A DNA stretch of 64,000 bases from Patiriisocius sp047731265 (GCF_047731265.1 NZ_CP159835.1:1302001-1366000); one strand, 5' to 3'; shown: positions 52,713-61,575, numbered from the stretch's first letter. The notes: a model not told the origin generated them from the letters alone. Program-made: numbers and translations.

Positions 52713-53639
52713 GTGGCTCTAATTACAAATTTCTCATACAACTCCATTGTCAATAATTTAGATATTATTAAGAGACAAGATATTTCTGAAGATTTTTTTT
52801 GCAAGAATATTTATGATAACCCCACTTTGTATAGTATTTTCAACAAGCTATATTTAAGAAAAATATATATTAATGCTTATATTCTGAGAAATGATTTTGA
52901 ACCTAAGTATTTTAAAAAGGTACCTATTAAAGAAGATAAATATACTCACGTTTTTTCTAGAGGTGGAAAGCCTACGTATCATATTTATGAAGACTGTCAG
53001 TCATTAAACAATAGCTACAGAGATTTTGTTGTGCCATTTATTGACCCTAAAAGAGAACTTACTTTGAACGAGGTTAAACTTGTTAAGGAGTTTAGAAATT
53101 GGTTTATTTATAAGGATTTTAGATATAAATTAGAATCTAAAAACGTTAAAATGGATGATATAGTTTTTGACTACAACAACTATTTTGCAAAAAAACACAA
53201 CTTGAAGACATTGCCGCTAGACTATACTTTCAAAACAAATATTACAAATTCTGGCTTTATAGGTATTCAATCATCATTTGATGTTAATAGTTTTAAAAAT
53301 GAAATAGAGGATATATTATATGCTAGTGATATAATGTGTCAGGACGAGAATCTTCTAAAAATGAGGAATTTTGATTGGATGAGAAAATTGCCCAAGGAAG
53401 AATTGCTAGCAAGATTATATCAAATCTTTGATAAGAATTTTATTGATAATTATGGTGAGGTAAATATTCGTGATTTTATGAATAAGCATTATAAACTTAG
53501 AGAAAGTGCATTCAAAAAGACAATCAACTATTTGAAATGGACTTATGGTCTTAAAAACAAAAGCTTTAATGAAGTTAATTTAGAGCATTTTGGTTTCAAG
53601 CTATGTTCTTTTTGTGAAACTCAGTCCATTGCTATTTGA
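52713..53639 (+). CDS. Unknown protein with a YHxYEDCxxL motif
   Basis: 308 aa from a GTG start. Rich in Lys, Asn, Tyr and Phe, with no TM segment. A distinctive segment SRGGKPTYHIYEDCQSLNNS (about 90-109) carries His and Cys in a possible metal-binding layout, and CSFC near the C-terminus could complete it. Very low GC compared with the host core genes. Not recognised; cargo of the element, followed by a convergent regulator gene. Confidence 0.5.
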   Translation: MALITNFSYNSIVNNLDIIKRQDISEDFFCKNIYDNPTLYSIFNKLYLRKIYINAYILRNDFEPKYFKKVPIKEDKYTHVFSRGGKPTYHIYEDCQSLNNSYRDFVVPFIDPKRELTLNEVKLVKEFRNWFIYKDFRYKLESKNVKMDDIVFDYNNYFAKKHNLKTLPLDYTFKTNITNSGFIGIQSSFDVNSFKNEIEDILYASDIMCQDENLLKMRNFDWMRKLPKEELLARLYQIFDKNFIDNYGEVNIRDFMNKHYKLRESAFKKTINYLKWTYGLKNKSFNEVNLEHFGFKLCSFCETQSIAI

Positions 53640-53681
53640 TTTATTAAATAAGAAGAAAGCTATATTAATGCCAAATCTATA

Positions 53682-53912
53682 TTAGGATAAATCAACATCT
53701 AATAAGTCTTTCATTGGCACTTCAAGAGCTTTACTCAGCCTATAAATTGTAAAAAGAGTAATATTACTTCTACCAGCTTCAAGTCTAGAAATATTATTAG
53801 GGTCAGTAGTAATTTCCATTTTTGCAACTAGTTCAATCTGAGTTAATCCCTTTGAAATCCTTATCTCTCTTATCTTTTTACCAACTTTTTCTAAAACAAT
53901 TTCTTTAGTCAT
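53682..53912 (-). CDS. XRE-family transcriptional regulator
   Basis: 76 aa from the ATG at 53912; a longer start at 53936 would place eight codons inside a palindrome. HTH-3 domain: VGKKIREIRISKGLTQIELV (helices 1-2), ITTDPNNISRLEAGRSN (recognition) and LFTIYRLSKALEVPMKDLL. It is divergent from a membrane protein gene and flanked by two inverted repeats, so it probably controls itself and that gene. Confidence 0.82.
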   Translation of the reverse strand: MTKEIVLEKVGKKIREIRISKGLTQIELVAKMEITTDPNNISRLEAGRSNITLFTIYRLSKALEVPMKDLLDVDLS

Positions 53913-53932
53913 ACCTATCTTATTTGATAGGT
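53913..53932. promoter_or_regulatory. Inverted repeat at the regulator start
   Basis: ACCTATC-TTATTT-GATAGGT, a perfect 7-bp inverted repeat directly before the ATG of the XRE gene. Candidate operator or translation-control hairpin. Confidence 0.55.
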
Positions 53933-53961
53933 TCAATTAATCTCTTAAATTTGTTCTAACA

Positions 53962-53990
53962 CATATCGTATATGATAGTATATGATGTTT
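53962..53990. promoter_or_regulatory. Palindrome and tandem repeat between the XRE gene and the membrane gene
   Basis: CATAT-CGT-ATATG (53962-53974) overlaps a tandem repeat GTATATGATA/GTATATGATG (53968-53987). Candidate operator for the divergent promoters. Confidence 0.45.
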
Positions 53991-54042
53991 CACAAATACA
54001 CTAAACAGTACTTTTCTCTTAACAATTAAACTATACAACACT

Positions 54043-54738
54043 ATGGAATTAACACCAACTATTACAATAATCATTACAACACTAGTTTCAATATCTATTT
54101 TAGCCGTTCTATTTACTGGTATTTCTTACTTGGAAAAAGGCAAAAATAAAAGGAAGCTTTTTCAGGATACAAAAAACTTAATCTACACTACAATAATTCT
54201 CTTTGTCTTAGTTACTATCTTGCTATTAATTTTAGAACTCTACTTTAATATTCAAATGGGTTCATCTTTGATGTATGTCATAATAGGTGTTATAAAGATA
54301 ATTATAGCCTTCTACGTAGCCAGAGAAGCTAAGAAGCAAAACAGAAGTTATGCTTTATGGTTTATACTTGCATTTATTGAGTTTCATTCTGCGCTAATAG
54401 CATTAGCATTAGGAAAAACAATATACAAAGTCCCTAATAGCAGTAAACTCTTGTTTGATGAGTTAACAGATAGTGCAAAAGAGAAAGTATCTTCTCTTAG
54501 AGAGCTAACTTCTAGTGTACGTAAATCAGATAACTCTATAGCAATTGAAAATGAGTATGGAATTCCACTAATGAAAATTAAAAGAGAGTATTCTACTGAA
54601 TTTAATGAACTCCTAAAGAATACAAAGAAACAAGAGCACAGGAATATTTCATTACAAAAATATGAGAGAGCTTATAAAGCAGGTATAATGGATAAGGAAG
54701 AATATGATTCTAAAATTGCTAAATTAACAAGCGAATGA
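54043..54738 (+). CDS. Four-TM membrane protein with a SHOCT-like C-terminus
   Basis: 231 aa: hydrophobic helices at about 7-28, 45-67, 74-95 and 104-125, then a cytosolic helical region and a C-terminal SHOCT-like motif (KYERAYKAGIMDKEEYDSKI). SHOCT segments are short oligomerisation or targeting elements. The first gene after the XRE regulator; the next gene follows 3 nt later. Membrane cargo under HTH control in an island suggests a defence or stress function, which is inference. Confidence 0.6.
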   Translation: MELTPTITIIITTLVSISILAVLFTGISYLEKGKNKRKLFQDTKNLIYTTIILFVLVTILLLILELYFNIQMGSSLMYVIIGVIKIIIAFYVAREAKKQNRSYALWFILAFIEFHSALIALALGKTIYKVPNSSKLLFDELTDSAKEKVSSLRELTSSVRKSDNSIAIENEYGIPLMKIKREYSTEFNELLKNTKKQEHRNISLQKYERAYKAGIMDKEEYDSKIAKLTSE

Positions 54739-54741
54739 ATT

Positions 54742-55149
54742 TTGGCAATACTTAGTATAGAATTAATTAATAATATCCTGTTCAATGCAGAGCTTAGTTT
54801 ATTAACAAAACTACATATGGAAATAGAGAAACTACCATTTAAATTAGGTATGTATTATGAAAATTTGAGGCTTGATTTGAAAGTTGAAGAGGCAGCTGAT
54901 AGATATACTGTATTCAGATATACAAAAGATGATATACAGGAGTTTGAAGGGTTTGAGGTTACAGATGTGTTTTTATACTTCAATTTGGATGTCTTATTTC
55001 AAGTAGAAATGTATTTAGAGCAAGGTACATTGAAGTTCGAGAAATTTCATAAAGTAGAAAATGAAATATCAATTCGAGGTAGTATAGAGAATAGTACTAA
55101 ATTAATTGAGTTTACTTATAGTAAAGATAAAATATGGAGAGATTTGTAA
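54742..55149 (+). CDS. Small protein of unknown function coupled to the membrane protein
   Basis: 135 aa from a TTG codon 3 nt after the previous stop; the first ATG is at 54817 (110 aa). Acidic, beta-rich (FEGFEVTDVFLYFNLDVLFQ), no TM segment and no recognised motif. Its tight spacing argues that it works with the four-TM SHOCT protein. It is the last gene before the right end of the element. Confidence 0.5.
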   Translation: MAILSIELINNILFNAELSLLTKLHMEIEKLPFKLGMYYENLRLDLKVEEAADRYTVFRYTKDDIQEFEGFEVTDVFLYFNLDVLFQVEMYLEQGTLKFEKFHKVENEISIRGSIENSTKLIEFTYSKDKIWRDL

Positions 55150-55160
55150 AATTTAGACTT

Positions 55161-55183
55161 AGGTCAAACATAGGTCAAACATT
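55161..55183 (+). repeat. Right inner repeat: doubled 11-mer AGGTCAAACAT
   Basis: Identical, in the same orientation, to 41010-41032. It lies 113 bp from the right attachment repeat. Confidence 0.8.
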
Positions 55184-55295
55184 TTAGCATATCATAAGTT
55201 AAGATGTATTAGAATATGAAAGATAGAATTTCCTAAAACACAGAGAAACAGGCTATTTACTAGTATTTGCTAAAATGTGAAACACCTAAAGGACA

Positions 55296-55343
55296 GACTG
55301 TTAATCAGAGGATCCTTGGTTCGATCCCAAGAAGAGGAGCGCA
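55296..55343 (+). repeat. Right attachment-site repeat (tRNA-Asn 3' fragment)
   Basis: 48 bp matching the tRNA-Asn 3' half, with G to A and G to T changes relative to the left copy. Not a functional tRNA: the acceptor 5' strand and D arm are missing. Confidence 0.92.
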
Positions 55344-55350
55344 ATGAAAC

Positions 55351-55370
55351 CCTTCACAGAAATGTGAGGG
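55351..55370 (+). terminator. Original tRNA-Asn terminator, now displaced
   Basis: 8-bp stem with one G-T pair (55351-55358 with 55363-55370), GAAA tetraloop, then CTTTTTT. It sits just past the right repeat and would have followed tRNA-Asn before insertion. From here to 55615 no gene is seen. Confidence 0.7.
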
Positions 55371-55615
55371 CTTTTTTATGCGATTTATTTAAGTTTTATT
55401 ATCCACGAATGCCGGCTGTAGAATGACTTAATAGACGCGCCTATTTAAAGGAAAGCGAAATGTTAAGATTCTTCTCAATAATGTGAAAGCATCTTTATTG
55501 AAAAACTGGCGTGACTTATTTTAGCGATGTGTTGTTTCTCTCATTGTAAAAAAACTGTTTCGGCGTGTTGAACTTGCCCGCAGTAATCCAGTAGAGATCA
55601 TAAGGGTGAAAACCT

Positions 55616-55647
55616 AAAAAGAGCCACACTTTTGTGCAGCCCTTTTT
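55616..55647 (-). terminator. Terminator of the type IX secreted protein gene
   Basis: 14-bp stem including G-T pairs (55616-55629 with 55634-55647), 4-nt loop, T5 at the minus-strand end; it lies 55 nt after the stop codon at 55702. Confidence 0.7.
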
Positions 55648-55701
55648 AGATTTAGCTAGAATTATATCAAAGCGTACATCCTATTTATCTTTAAAACCAT
55701 T

Positions 55702-57000
55702 TTACTTTTTAATCACTCTTTTAATTACATTAGCCTGACCCCCATTTATATGAACCATGTAAATCCCAGAAGAAAGCTCTGAAATGTTGATTTCTACGGT
55801 ATTGCTAGTATTTGCTATTTCAACGTTTTGCACCAAGATACTATTCATGTTGTATATCTTGATACCTTCTATTTTTGTAGTTGAACCAGTACTAATTATG
55901 ATCTGCTCATTCGCAGGGTTTGGATATAAGCTAAAGGTATCCGAAAAATTGGTTTCATTAATCGCTAATAGTTCAGTTCCGGAAAACGCTATTTCAGCAA
56001 AACCTGTAAACATGTCTCCGTGATTATTTAGTACTTCTATACGAATAAAAGAGGCTTCTAATGCTGTGAAGTCAAACATTTCTGGTGTTGATGGGCCTGT
56101 TGTTATTTGTGCAAAGGTGGTTGGTCCTCCAGGAATTAACGTATATGTTGTACCATCTGTTGAAGCATAAACCATAACATCTTTTATTCCCGTGGTACCA
56201 TCCGTTCCGGGCCCACCAGCATTTTGATTCCAAAAAGAAAACCCATCAACTAAATACAGTCCGCCAAGGTCAAAATCAATCATTCCAGAAACATCTTGAC
56301 TAATCCAAGAATTGCCTGGATTTGACGGTTCATGAGTAGCACTTAAGCTTGGAAAAACGTCGAGACCAGTTCCATTTAATGCATTCAATATATCTGTTCC
56401 TGCAGGGGCAAGAGTTGATGTTGCAGATACAGGATTGATAACGTTCTCTATTGCTACTTCAGCTCCAGAGAAAGCAACCTCAGAAAAAGCCACATAAGTA
56501 GGTTCGCCCCAATTGCTAAGTACGTCAAAACGAATAAAAGACGCCATCACTTCAGGGAAAGAAATTGTTTCTTGTGCACATGGGGCACACAAGGCTTGTG
56601 CAAACACATTAGGTGCACCAGCAATTGGAGTAAAAGTTACACCATCATTGGAAGAAGAAATAATTACGTCTTGTATTCCATTTTCTCCAAGAACTGGGCC
56701 AAAAAAGTTTTGATTCCAGAACGCTATACCGTCCACTAGATAGGAGCCTCCAAGATCAAAATCAATAGTGCCAGGCTCGTTGTTTGCCACAAATGAATTG
56801 CCAAACACAGACATTGCATGTGAGGTTGTCAAGCTTGGAAATTCATCCAGCCCACTTCCATTAAAAGTACTAACCAAGCTTGTGTCAAATTGAGGTACAA
56901 GTGTTGTTGAAGCTGAAACAGGGATTATAATATCCTGCGCTTGCAGTGATGTCATTATGAATAGGAGTCCAAGTGACATAATAGAGTGTAGTTTTTTCAT
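55702..57000 (-). CDS. Type IX secreted protein with two discoidin-like repeats
   Basis: 432 aa: signal peptide (1-21, ending LQAQ), two tandem repeats of about 150 aa (about 23-175 and 190-340) that look like F5/8 type C or galactose-binding-like domains (shared pattern IDFDLGGSYLVDGIAFWNQN and IDFDLGGLYLVDGFSFWNQN), and a C-terminal Por sorting domain (about 355-432: FSLYPNPANEQIII ... GIYMVHI). It should be exported by the type IX system to the cell surface, perhaps to bind carbohydrate. Own promoter-like box and terminator. Confidence 0.82.
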   Translation of the reverse strand: MKKLHSIMSLGLLFIMTSLQAQDIIIPVSASTTLVPQFDTSLVSTFNGSGLDEFPSLTTSHAMSVFGNSFVANNEPGTIDFDLGGSYLVDGIAFWNQNFFGPVLGENGIQDVIISSSNDGVTFTPIAGAPNVFAQALCAPCAQETISFPEVMASFIRFDVLSNWGEPTYVAFSEVAFSGAEVAIENVINPVSATSTLAPAGTDILNALNGTGLDVFPSLSATHEPSNPGNSWISQDVSGMIDFDLGGLYLVDGFSFWNQNAGGPGTDGTTGIKDVMVYASTDGTTYTLIPGGPTTFAQITTGPSTPEMFDFTALEASFIRIEVLNNHGDMFTGFAEIAFSGTELLAINETNFSDTFSLYPNPANEQIIISTGSTTKIEGIKIYNMNSILVQNVEIANTSNTVEINISELSSGIYMVHINGGQANVIKRVIKK

Positions 57001-57042
57001 AATATATAAATTGTAGTTAGTAAAAAGCAGTATTGCTTAATA

Positions 57043-57050
57043 CAAATGTA
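57043..57050 (-). promoter_or_regulatory. -7 promoter box for the discoidin-like gene
   Basis: CAAATGTA on the plus strand equals TACATTTG on the minus strand, 43 nt before the start at 57000. Confidence 0.45.
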
Positions 57051-57186
57051 GACTGATAACCAATACATTAAAGGGTTTATTTATCTAGTGGTGGCTTGGT
57101 TTATCCAATGGCGTTTCTATTGTACCAACGGTTTATTAAGCGGTAGATTAGCTTTGTTGGAAAAAGAAAATGCGGTAATTGTCGTA

Positions 57187-57951
57187 TTAAGAGGTAATTT
57201 TACCTGCGTCAAACCAGGCTAAGAATTGTTTTTTTCTTCTCCTAGAAATGGAGATCTTTAGGTCATTAGAAAGTATTACAAAAACACCTTTGACCTCAAT
57301 GATATGCTCCCTATTTAGAATATGAGATCGATGACATCTATAAAACCCCTTGGAGTCAAGTAATTCTTCCAAATCACTCAATGTTTTTGTCACTAGTTTT
57401 TTAGTGCCATTCTTTAGATGAATATAGCTGTAATTTCTATCTCCTTCAATATGTACAATGTCTCTTAAAATTAATTTCAAAGCACCGTCCTGTGTTTTTA
57501 AAATCAGCATGTGATTGGCAACATCTTTAGTACTACTGTTTTGTACTGCCAAAGCTATATTCTCTCTTTGGGGTATTGTTCTACTGTGGGTTTTGTATCT
57601 CTTAAATGCCTTTTTTAATTCGCCCAGATCAAGTGGCTTCAGCAAATAATCGAGTGTATTAAATCGAATGGCCTTGATAGCATAATGACTATAGGAAGTA
57701 ATAAATATAATTTGAAATTTTATGTCTGAAAGCTGAGCGAGCATTTCAAAACCTGTCATGTCAGACATTTCAACGTCGAGAAAAATAAGTTCTGGGGAAT
57801 ACGAGGCAATTTTCTTCAAGCCTTCTCGACCACTGCTGGCAGTAGATAATAACGCTACCTCCGGAAAATGCTGGTCTAATTTATCCTGGAGCAACTCCAC
57901 TATAAATGGATCGTCATCGATAATCAGGCATTTTATTTTTTCAGTATTCAT
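57187..57951 (-). CDS. LytTR-family response regulator
   Basis: 254 aa. Receiver domain (about 8-120) with acidic pocket IIDDD, phosphorylation site Asp59 (FLDVEMSD) and conserved lysine in LLKPLDL. LytTR DNA-binding domain (about 150-248) with IVHIEGDRNYSYIHL and FYRCHRSHILNREHI. It is downstream of a hybrid kinase and an Hpt protein on the same strand (161-nt gap with a 14-bp tandem repeat), so it may be the output of that phosphorelay. Confidence 0.88.
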   Translation of the reverse strand: MNTEKIKCLIIDDDPFIVELLQDKLDQHFPEVALLSTASSGREGLKKIASYSPELIFLDVEMSDMTGFEMLAQLSDIKFQIIFITSYSHYAIKAIRFNTLDYLLKPLDLGELKKAFKRYKTHSRTIPQRENIALAVQNSSTKDVANHMLILKTQDGALKLILRDIVHIEGDRNYSYIHLKNGTKKLVTKTLSDLEELLDSKGFYRCHRSHILNREHIIEVKGVFVILSNDLKISISRRRKKQFLAWFDAGKITS

Positions 57952-58066
57952 GGATTAATATGTTGTGCTAAATAATTGGTCAATCTTTCAGGTAACAGGG
58001 CAGTATCATTTACAATACGTGTTTTTGTGGTTGTTTAAGGGATTGGTCGTTTTTTAAATAATATTT

Positions 58067-58122
58067 GCTTTTAGACTCTTGCTTTTAGACTCTTGCTTTT
58101 AGACTCTTGCTTTTAGACTCTT
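58067..58122 (-). repeat. 14-bp tandem repeat, four copies, over the kinase stop codon
   Basis: Unit GCTTTTAGACTCTT repeated four times without change, with a degenerate fifth start (GTTTTT). On the minus strand the first unit includes the stop codon of the hybrid kinase (GTC TAA). Unit length is not a multiple of three, but copy changes fall after the stop. Confidence 0.9.
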
Positions 58123-60716
58123 GTTTTTAACTCATTAAATATAGGTCTAATCAATTCTTCAATGGTATATGGTTTAGGAATATAATTATCCATACCTACT
58201 TTATAACAACTGTCAATTTCAGTTTTCATTAAACTAGCGGTCATCGCAATTATGGGAATTGAAATGTCTCTATTTTCCAATTTTTCAATTTCCCTGATTT
58301 TTTTGACGGCTTCAAATCCGTTCATTTCGGGCATTTGTACATCCATTAAAATCAAATCATACGTATTCTTCTTAAATTTTTCGACGGCTAAGGCGCCATT
58401 TCCAACGGTAGAAATACTTACACCATTTATATAATATGATAAATCGTCCTGCGCGATCATTTGGTTAAACGGGTTATCTTCGGCAATAAGAATATGAATT
58501 CCTTGCAATGATGCTGTCATCATTTTTAATTTTTCTTCAGAAATAAGATCTGTCTCCTCTTCGCCTGCATTTGCAATTTGTAATGGTAGTGTAGCGTAAA
58601 AAGTGCTTCCGCTTCCTTCAGTACTTTCTAGCCAAATTTTTCCTTTTTGCAATTCAACTAGTTGTTTTGAAATACTTAGCCCCAATCCGGTACCTCCAAA
58701 ATGGCGTGTTGTAGAATCTTTGGCCTGTTTAAAAGCACCAAAAATAGATTCTTGCTCCTTTTTTGGAATACCTATTCCGGTGTCATTTACTTCAAACTGA
58801 AGCTGTTCATCTTCTATACTTACAGAAATGTTCACACTCCCTTTCTGCGTAAATTTGATGGCATTCCCGGCTAGATTAATCAAAATCTGATTCAATCGAG
58901 TTGGATCTCCCATTACGAAACCTGGAACCTCATTTGCAACGTTATTAGACAACGTTAATCCTTTTTCTTCCGCTTTGTATTTTAAAATTTGACATACATT
59001 TTCTACAACCAATCTAGGGTTCATAGGGGTGTTTTTAATTTCTAATTTTCCAGCTTCTATCTTAGATAGATCAAGCACATCATTCAAAATAACGACAAGG
59101 TTTTCAGAACTCGTTCGCATGGCGTTTAAGTATGCATCCTGAGTAGAAGGATGCTCGTTACGTTCTAATATTTTTATCATGCCAGAAATGGCGTGCATTG
59201 GTGTCCTAATTTCATGGCTCATATTTGCAAGAAACTGTTCCTTATATTTTTCAGATTGCTCCACTTTATTCTTTTGTTCCTCAATAACCGCTTTCTGCTT
59301 TCGCGTTACTTTAAGGCGATTAAAAATTATGAATGCCAGTATTGAAATTAGAAACAAGCCAGCTCCAATGGCCCAGGATATTTTACGCTGAGCGTCTGCC
59401 TTAGCGGCTTCTATAGCAATCTCTTTTTGATTTTCAAGGTCATCTAAAGCCTTTTGCTTTTCATACTCAGATTGAACTTGTAATTCAATAATTGCTTTTT
59501 GATTTTCCTTACTATTTAAGCTATCTCTCATTTGAAAATGAAGCTCATTCATCTCAAATGCTTTTTTATAATTTTCTATAGACCTATAGCTTTTAACAAG
59601 GGTTCTAGAGGCCAGGCTAATGCCCATCACATCATGAGTGGTCTGGAAAAAGGCTAATGCCTCATTCCCGTATGAGATCGCCTGGGTATGTTTCCCTTGG
59701 TCCGCAAGAATAATTCCTATTTCCTGCTTTGCAGATGCAGCAACGTTTTCATTTTTAGTTTTTTTGGCTAATTTTAAACTTTTAGTTGCGTATTCTAATG
59801 CGCGTTCTAGATTGCCTTCATCATAATAAATACGCCCTATATTCTGAGAAATACCAGCGATATATGGTGTATTTCCCGTTTCCTCAAAATGCGCTAAAGC
59901 TTTCTCTAAATATTGCAATGCTTTTTTAGGATCACCTTTGATTGCATAAACGCCACCTATATTTGATAAACACCCTGCCAAAAGTGTTTTGTTCCCGGTT
60001 TTTTCAAAGTAAACTTGGTTTATGGTAAGAAATTTAAGTGCTTCATCCGGATTTCCTTGTTGCATATAAATATTTGCCATCAAGGACTGTACTTTTACAA
60101 TATTATATTGATTGTCAAGGGCTTCAAATATTCTTTTAGATCGATTAAGGTGTTCTAAACCAGAGGCTAGGTCGCCTTTCCTAACATAATTTTCACCAAT
60201 AGTAGCTAAGCTTTTTCCAATTGTTAATGTGTCTTGTATCTCTTCACTTAAGCTCAAAATTTGCAAATTATAATCTAGTGCTTTTTCTAAATCACCTTTT
60301 AATTCAAACATTCTAGAGATATTGCCTAAGGTGTTTATTTTGGATTTTTTATCACTAAGCTCTTCAGATAATTTTAATGCACTTGTAAGAATATCAAATG
60401 CTTTATCAGGATCACCTTTTAATAAATATACATCACCTTGTGCGTTTAAAGCACGTACTTGAAACTCTTTATTTTTGATTGATCTTGCAAAATCGTATTG
60501 CAACTGTGCATAATAGAAAGCACTATCTGGATTCTTAAACCGATACCCCTCTTGCGATATCTCTTGTACAGCGTTTAGGCGGTCAATGTCAGGCTGGGAA
60601 GTGTCTTCCCAGACGAACATCAAAGAATCTTGTTTCACTTTTGTAAATGTTTGTGCTTGTGTGTTTAAACAAAAACCAAAAAGTACTATTGCTAAGAAAA
60701 AGTGTTTTGATTGCAT
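58113..60716 (-). CDS. Hybrid sensor histidine kinase with TPR sensor domain
   Basis: 867 aa: signal peptide (1-21), about eight TPR repeats (about 30-400), a TM helix (about 448-468), HisKA with FLANMSHEIRTPMHAIS (His501), HATPase (about 610-720, NDTGIGIPKKEQESIF and GGTGLGLSISKQL), and a C-terminal receiver with phospho-site Asp792 (LILMDVQMPEMNG). The receiver needs an Hpt partner, supplied by the gene 11 nt upstream. It probably senses something in the periplasm through its TPRs. Confidence 0.88.
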   Translation of the reverse strand: MQSKHFFLAIVLFGFCLNTQAQTFTKVKQDSLMFVWEDTSQPDIDRLNAVQEISQEGYRFKNPDSAFYYAQLQYDFARSIKNKEFQVRALNAQGDVYLLKGDPDKAFDILTSALKLSEELSDKKSKINTLGNISRMFELKGDLEKALDYNLQILSLSEEIQDTLTIGKSLATIGENYVRKGDLASGLEHLNRSKRIFEALDNQYNIVKVQSLMANIYMQQGNPDEALKFLTINQVYFEKTGNKTLLAGCLSNIGGVYAIKGDPKKALQYLEKALAHFEETGNTPYIAGISQNIGRIYYDEGNLERALEYATKSLKLAKKTKNENVAASAKQEIGIILADQGKHTQAISYGNEALAFFQTTHDVMGISLASRTLVKSYRSIENYKKAFEMNELHFQMRDSLNSKENQKAIIELQVQSEYEKQKALDDLENQKEIAIEAAKADAQRKISWAIGAGLFLISILAFIIFNRLKVTRKQKAVIEEQKNKVEQSEKYKEQFLANMSHEIRTPMHAISGMIKILERNEHPSTQDAYLNAMRTSSENLVVILNDVLDLSKIEAGKLEIKNTPMNPRLVVENVCQILKYKAEEKGLTLSNNVANEVPGFVMGDPTRLNQILINLAGNAIKFTQKGSVNISVSIEDEQLQFEVNDTGIGIPKKEQESIFGAFKQAKDSTTRHFGGTGLGLSISKQLVELQKGKIWLESTEGSGSTFYATLPLQIANAGEEETDLISEEKLKMMTASLQGIHILIAEDNPFNQMIAQDDLSYYINGVSISTVGNGALAVEKFKKNTYDLILMDVQMPEMNGFEAVKKIREIEKLENRDISIPIIAMTASLMKTEIDSCYKVGMDNYIPKPYTIEELIRPIFNELKTRV

Positions 60717-60727
60717 CTGGTTAGTTA

Positions 60728-61090
60728 TTAGAAATTTTCTTCCAAGACGAAAGCTACGTCTTTTATAGCTATGTGTAACTTCATTAGAATATTATTTACC
60801 AAAGAGCTTAAATCCTCAAATGGCATCGTTTCATATTCAAGCTCCAATCTTCGAATGGGTTGTACAATATCTTTGATTCCAAAAAATTGTAATTGTGGAC
60901 TCATTTGATGTAATAATTGTCTTGTCTTTTTTCTGTCTCCTACTTTCAAACTCTCTTCTAAACTTTCTATCCGTGGCGGAATTAACTCTTGAAATTGAAG
61001 TAAATATTTATAAACAATGCTAGTATCACCTCTTGATATTTTAATTAATTCTTCTGGGTTAATAATAGTGGTATTCCAGTGTATATCCAT
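60728..61090 (-). CDS. Hpt domain phosphotransfer protein
   Basis: 120 aa, a single four-helix Hpt domain. The phospho-accepting histidine is His61 in TRQLLHQMSPQLQFFGI. It stands directly before the hybrid kinase in the same operon, so the relay His501-Asp792-His61-Asp59 (LytTR regulator) can be drawn; the last step is inferred from neighbourhood. Confidence 0.8.
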   Translation of the reverse strand: MDIHWNTTIINPEELIKISRGDTSIVYKYLLQFQELIPPRIESLEESLKVGDRKKTRQLLHQMSPQLQFFGIKDIVQPIRRLELEYETMPFEDLSSLVNNILMKLHIAIKDVAFVLEENF

Positions 61091-61368
61091 GTATAAGCTG
61101 CCTTAGCCATTTTAGTTTGGCTAATAGTGCCCCCAAGGTACGTCTTAAATAGTAGGGCGAGAAAAGGCTTTGTCCTAACGGTTGATCCTGCGGTCAACAA
61201 CCGTTTGATTGCCAGAATAACCATTTGATAAAACTATAAATAAATCCAGAGCAGGTCAATTAATGATTCCTGAACTAGTTTAAAAATTTGAGCAGTTAAG
61301 TGGCATAAAAGAAGCAACAAAAACATTCAAAATATAAATTAAGTACGGTGCATCTGTAGTAAATAAAA

Positions 61369-61400
61369 AAGCTCCTTTCCGTATTAACTGAAAGGAGCTT
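61369..61400 (-). terminator. Terminator of the decayed secreted-protein gene
   Basis: Perfect 11-bp stem (61369-61379 with 61390-61400), 10-nt loop, T6 on the minus-strand side. It lies 20 nt after the stop at 61420. The stretch 61091-61368 shows no gene. Confidence 0.75.
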
Positions 61401-61419
61401 CATATTGAATCTATATGTT

Positions 61420-61575
61420 TTATTGAAGCACCAACTTCTTGGTCGTTCTTAGTGCGCCATCTTCACTAGTTATTTTTAATAGATATACACCAGCATTTAA
61501 GCTACCTCTTTGTATTATAACGGTATAGGAGTTAGACTGTAAAGACCATACTTCTCTTCCTAATGAGGTTGAAAT
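61420..61575 (-). pseudogene. C-terminal stump of a type IX secreted protein
   Basis: About 52 codons on the minus strand reading SLGREVWSLQSNSYTVIIQ, then the GVYLLKI motif and a C-terminal TTKKLVLQ: a complete Por sorting-domain end with stop and terminator but no body. It is cut off at about 61575, where plus-strand kinase sequence begins, so the rest of the gene was lost by a deletion or rearrangement. Confidence 0.7.

Larger units (their letters stand above)
40915..55343. mobile_element. 14.4-kb element integrated into tRNA-Asn
   Basis: Bounded by 48-bp direct repeats of the tRNA-Asn 3' half and the bases just beyond (40915-40962 and 55296-55343, two mismatches). Inside each end is a copy of a doubled 11-bp repeat. 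It carries integrase, HTH excisionase-like, replication-type, Sak4-like ATPase, DUF3871 and RadC/JAB genes, plus cargo with HNH, ABC-3C and unknown membrane genes. No relaxase, type IV secretion or phage structural genes are seen, so it is not self-transmissible by known means; it resembles a satellite or mobilisable island. Confidence 0.92.

Noticed and set aside
55296..55343. A second tRNA-Asn gene
   Set aside because: Only the 3' half is present, without acceptor 5' strand or D arm; it is the right attachment repeat.
40915..55343. Conjugative transposon or prophage
   Set aside because: No relaxase, coupling protein, Tra genes, capsid, portal or tail genes were found in the element.
58067..58122. 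CRISPR array
   Set aside because: Four 14-bp units are directly joined, with no spacers; a plain tandem repeat.
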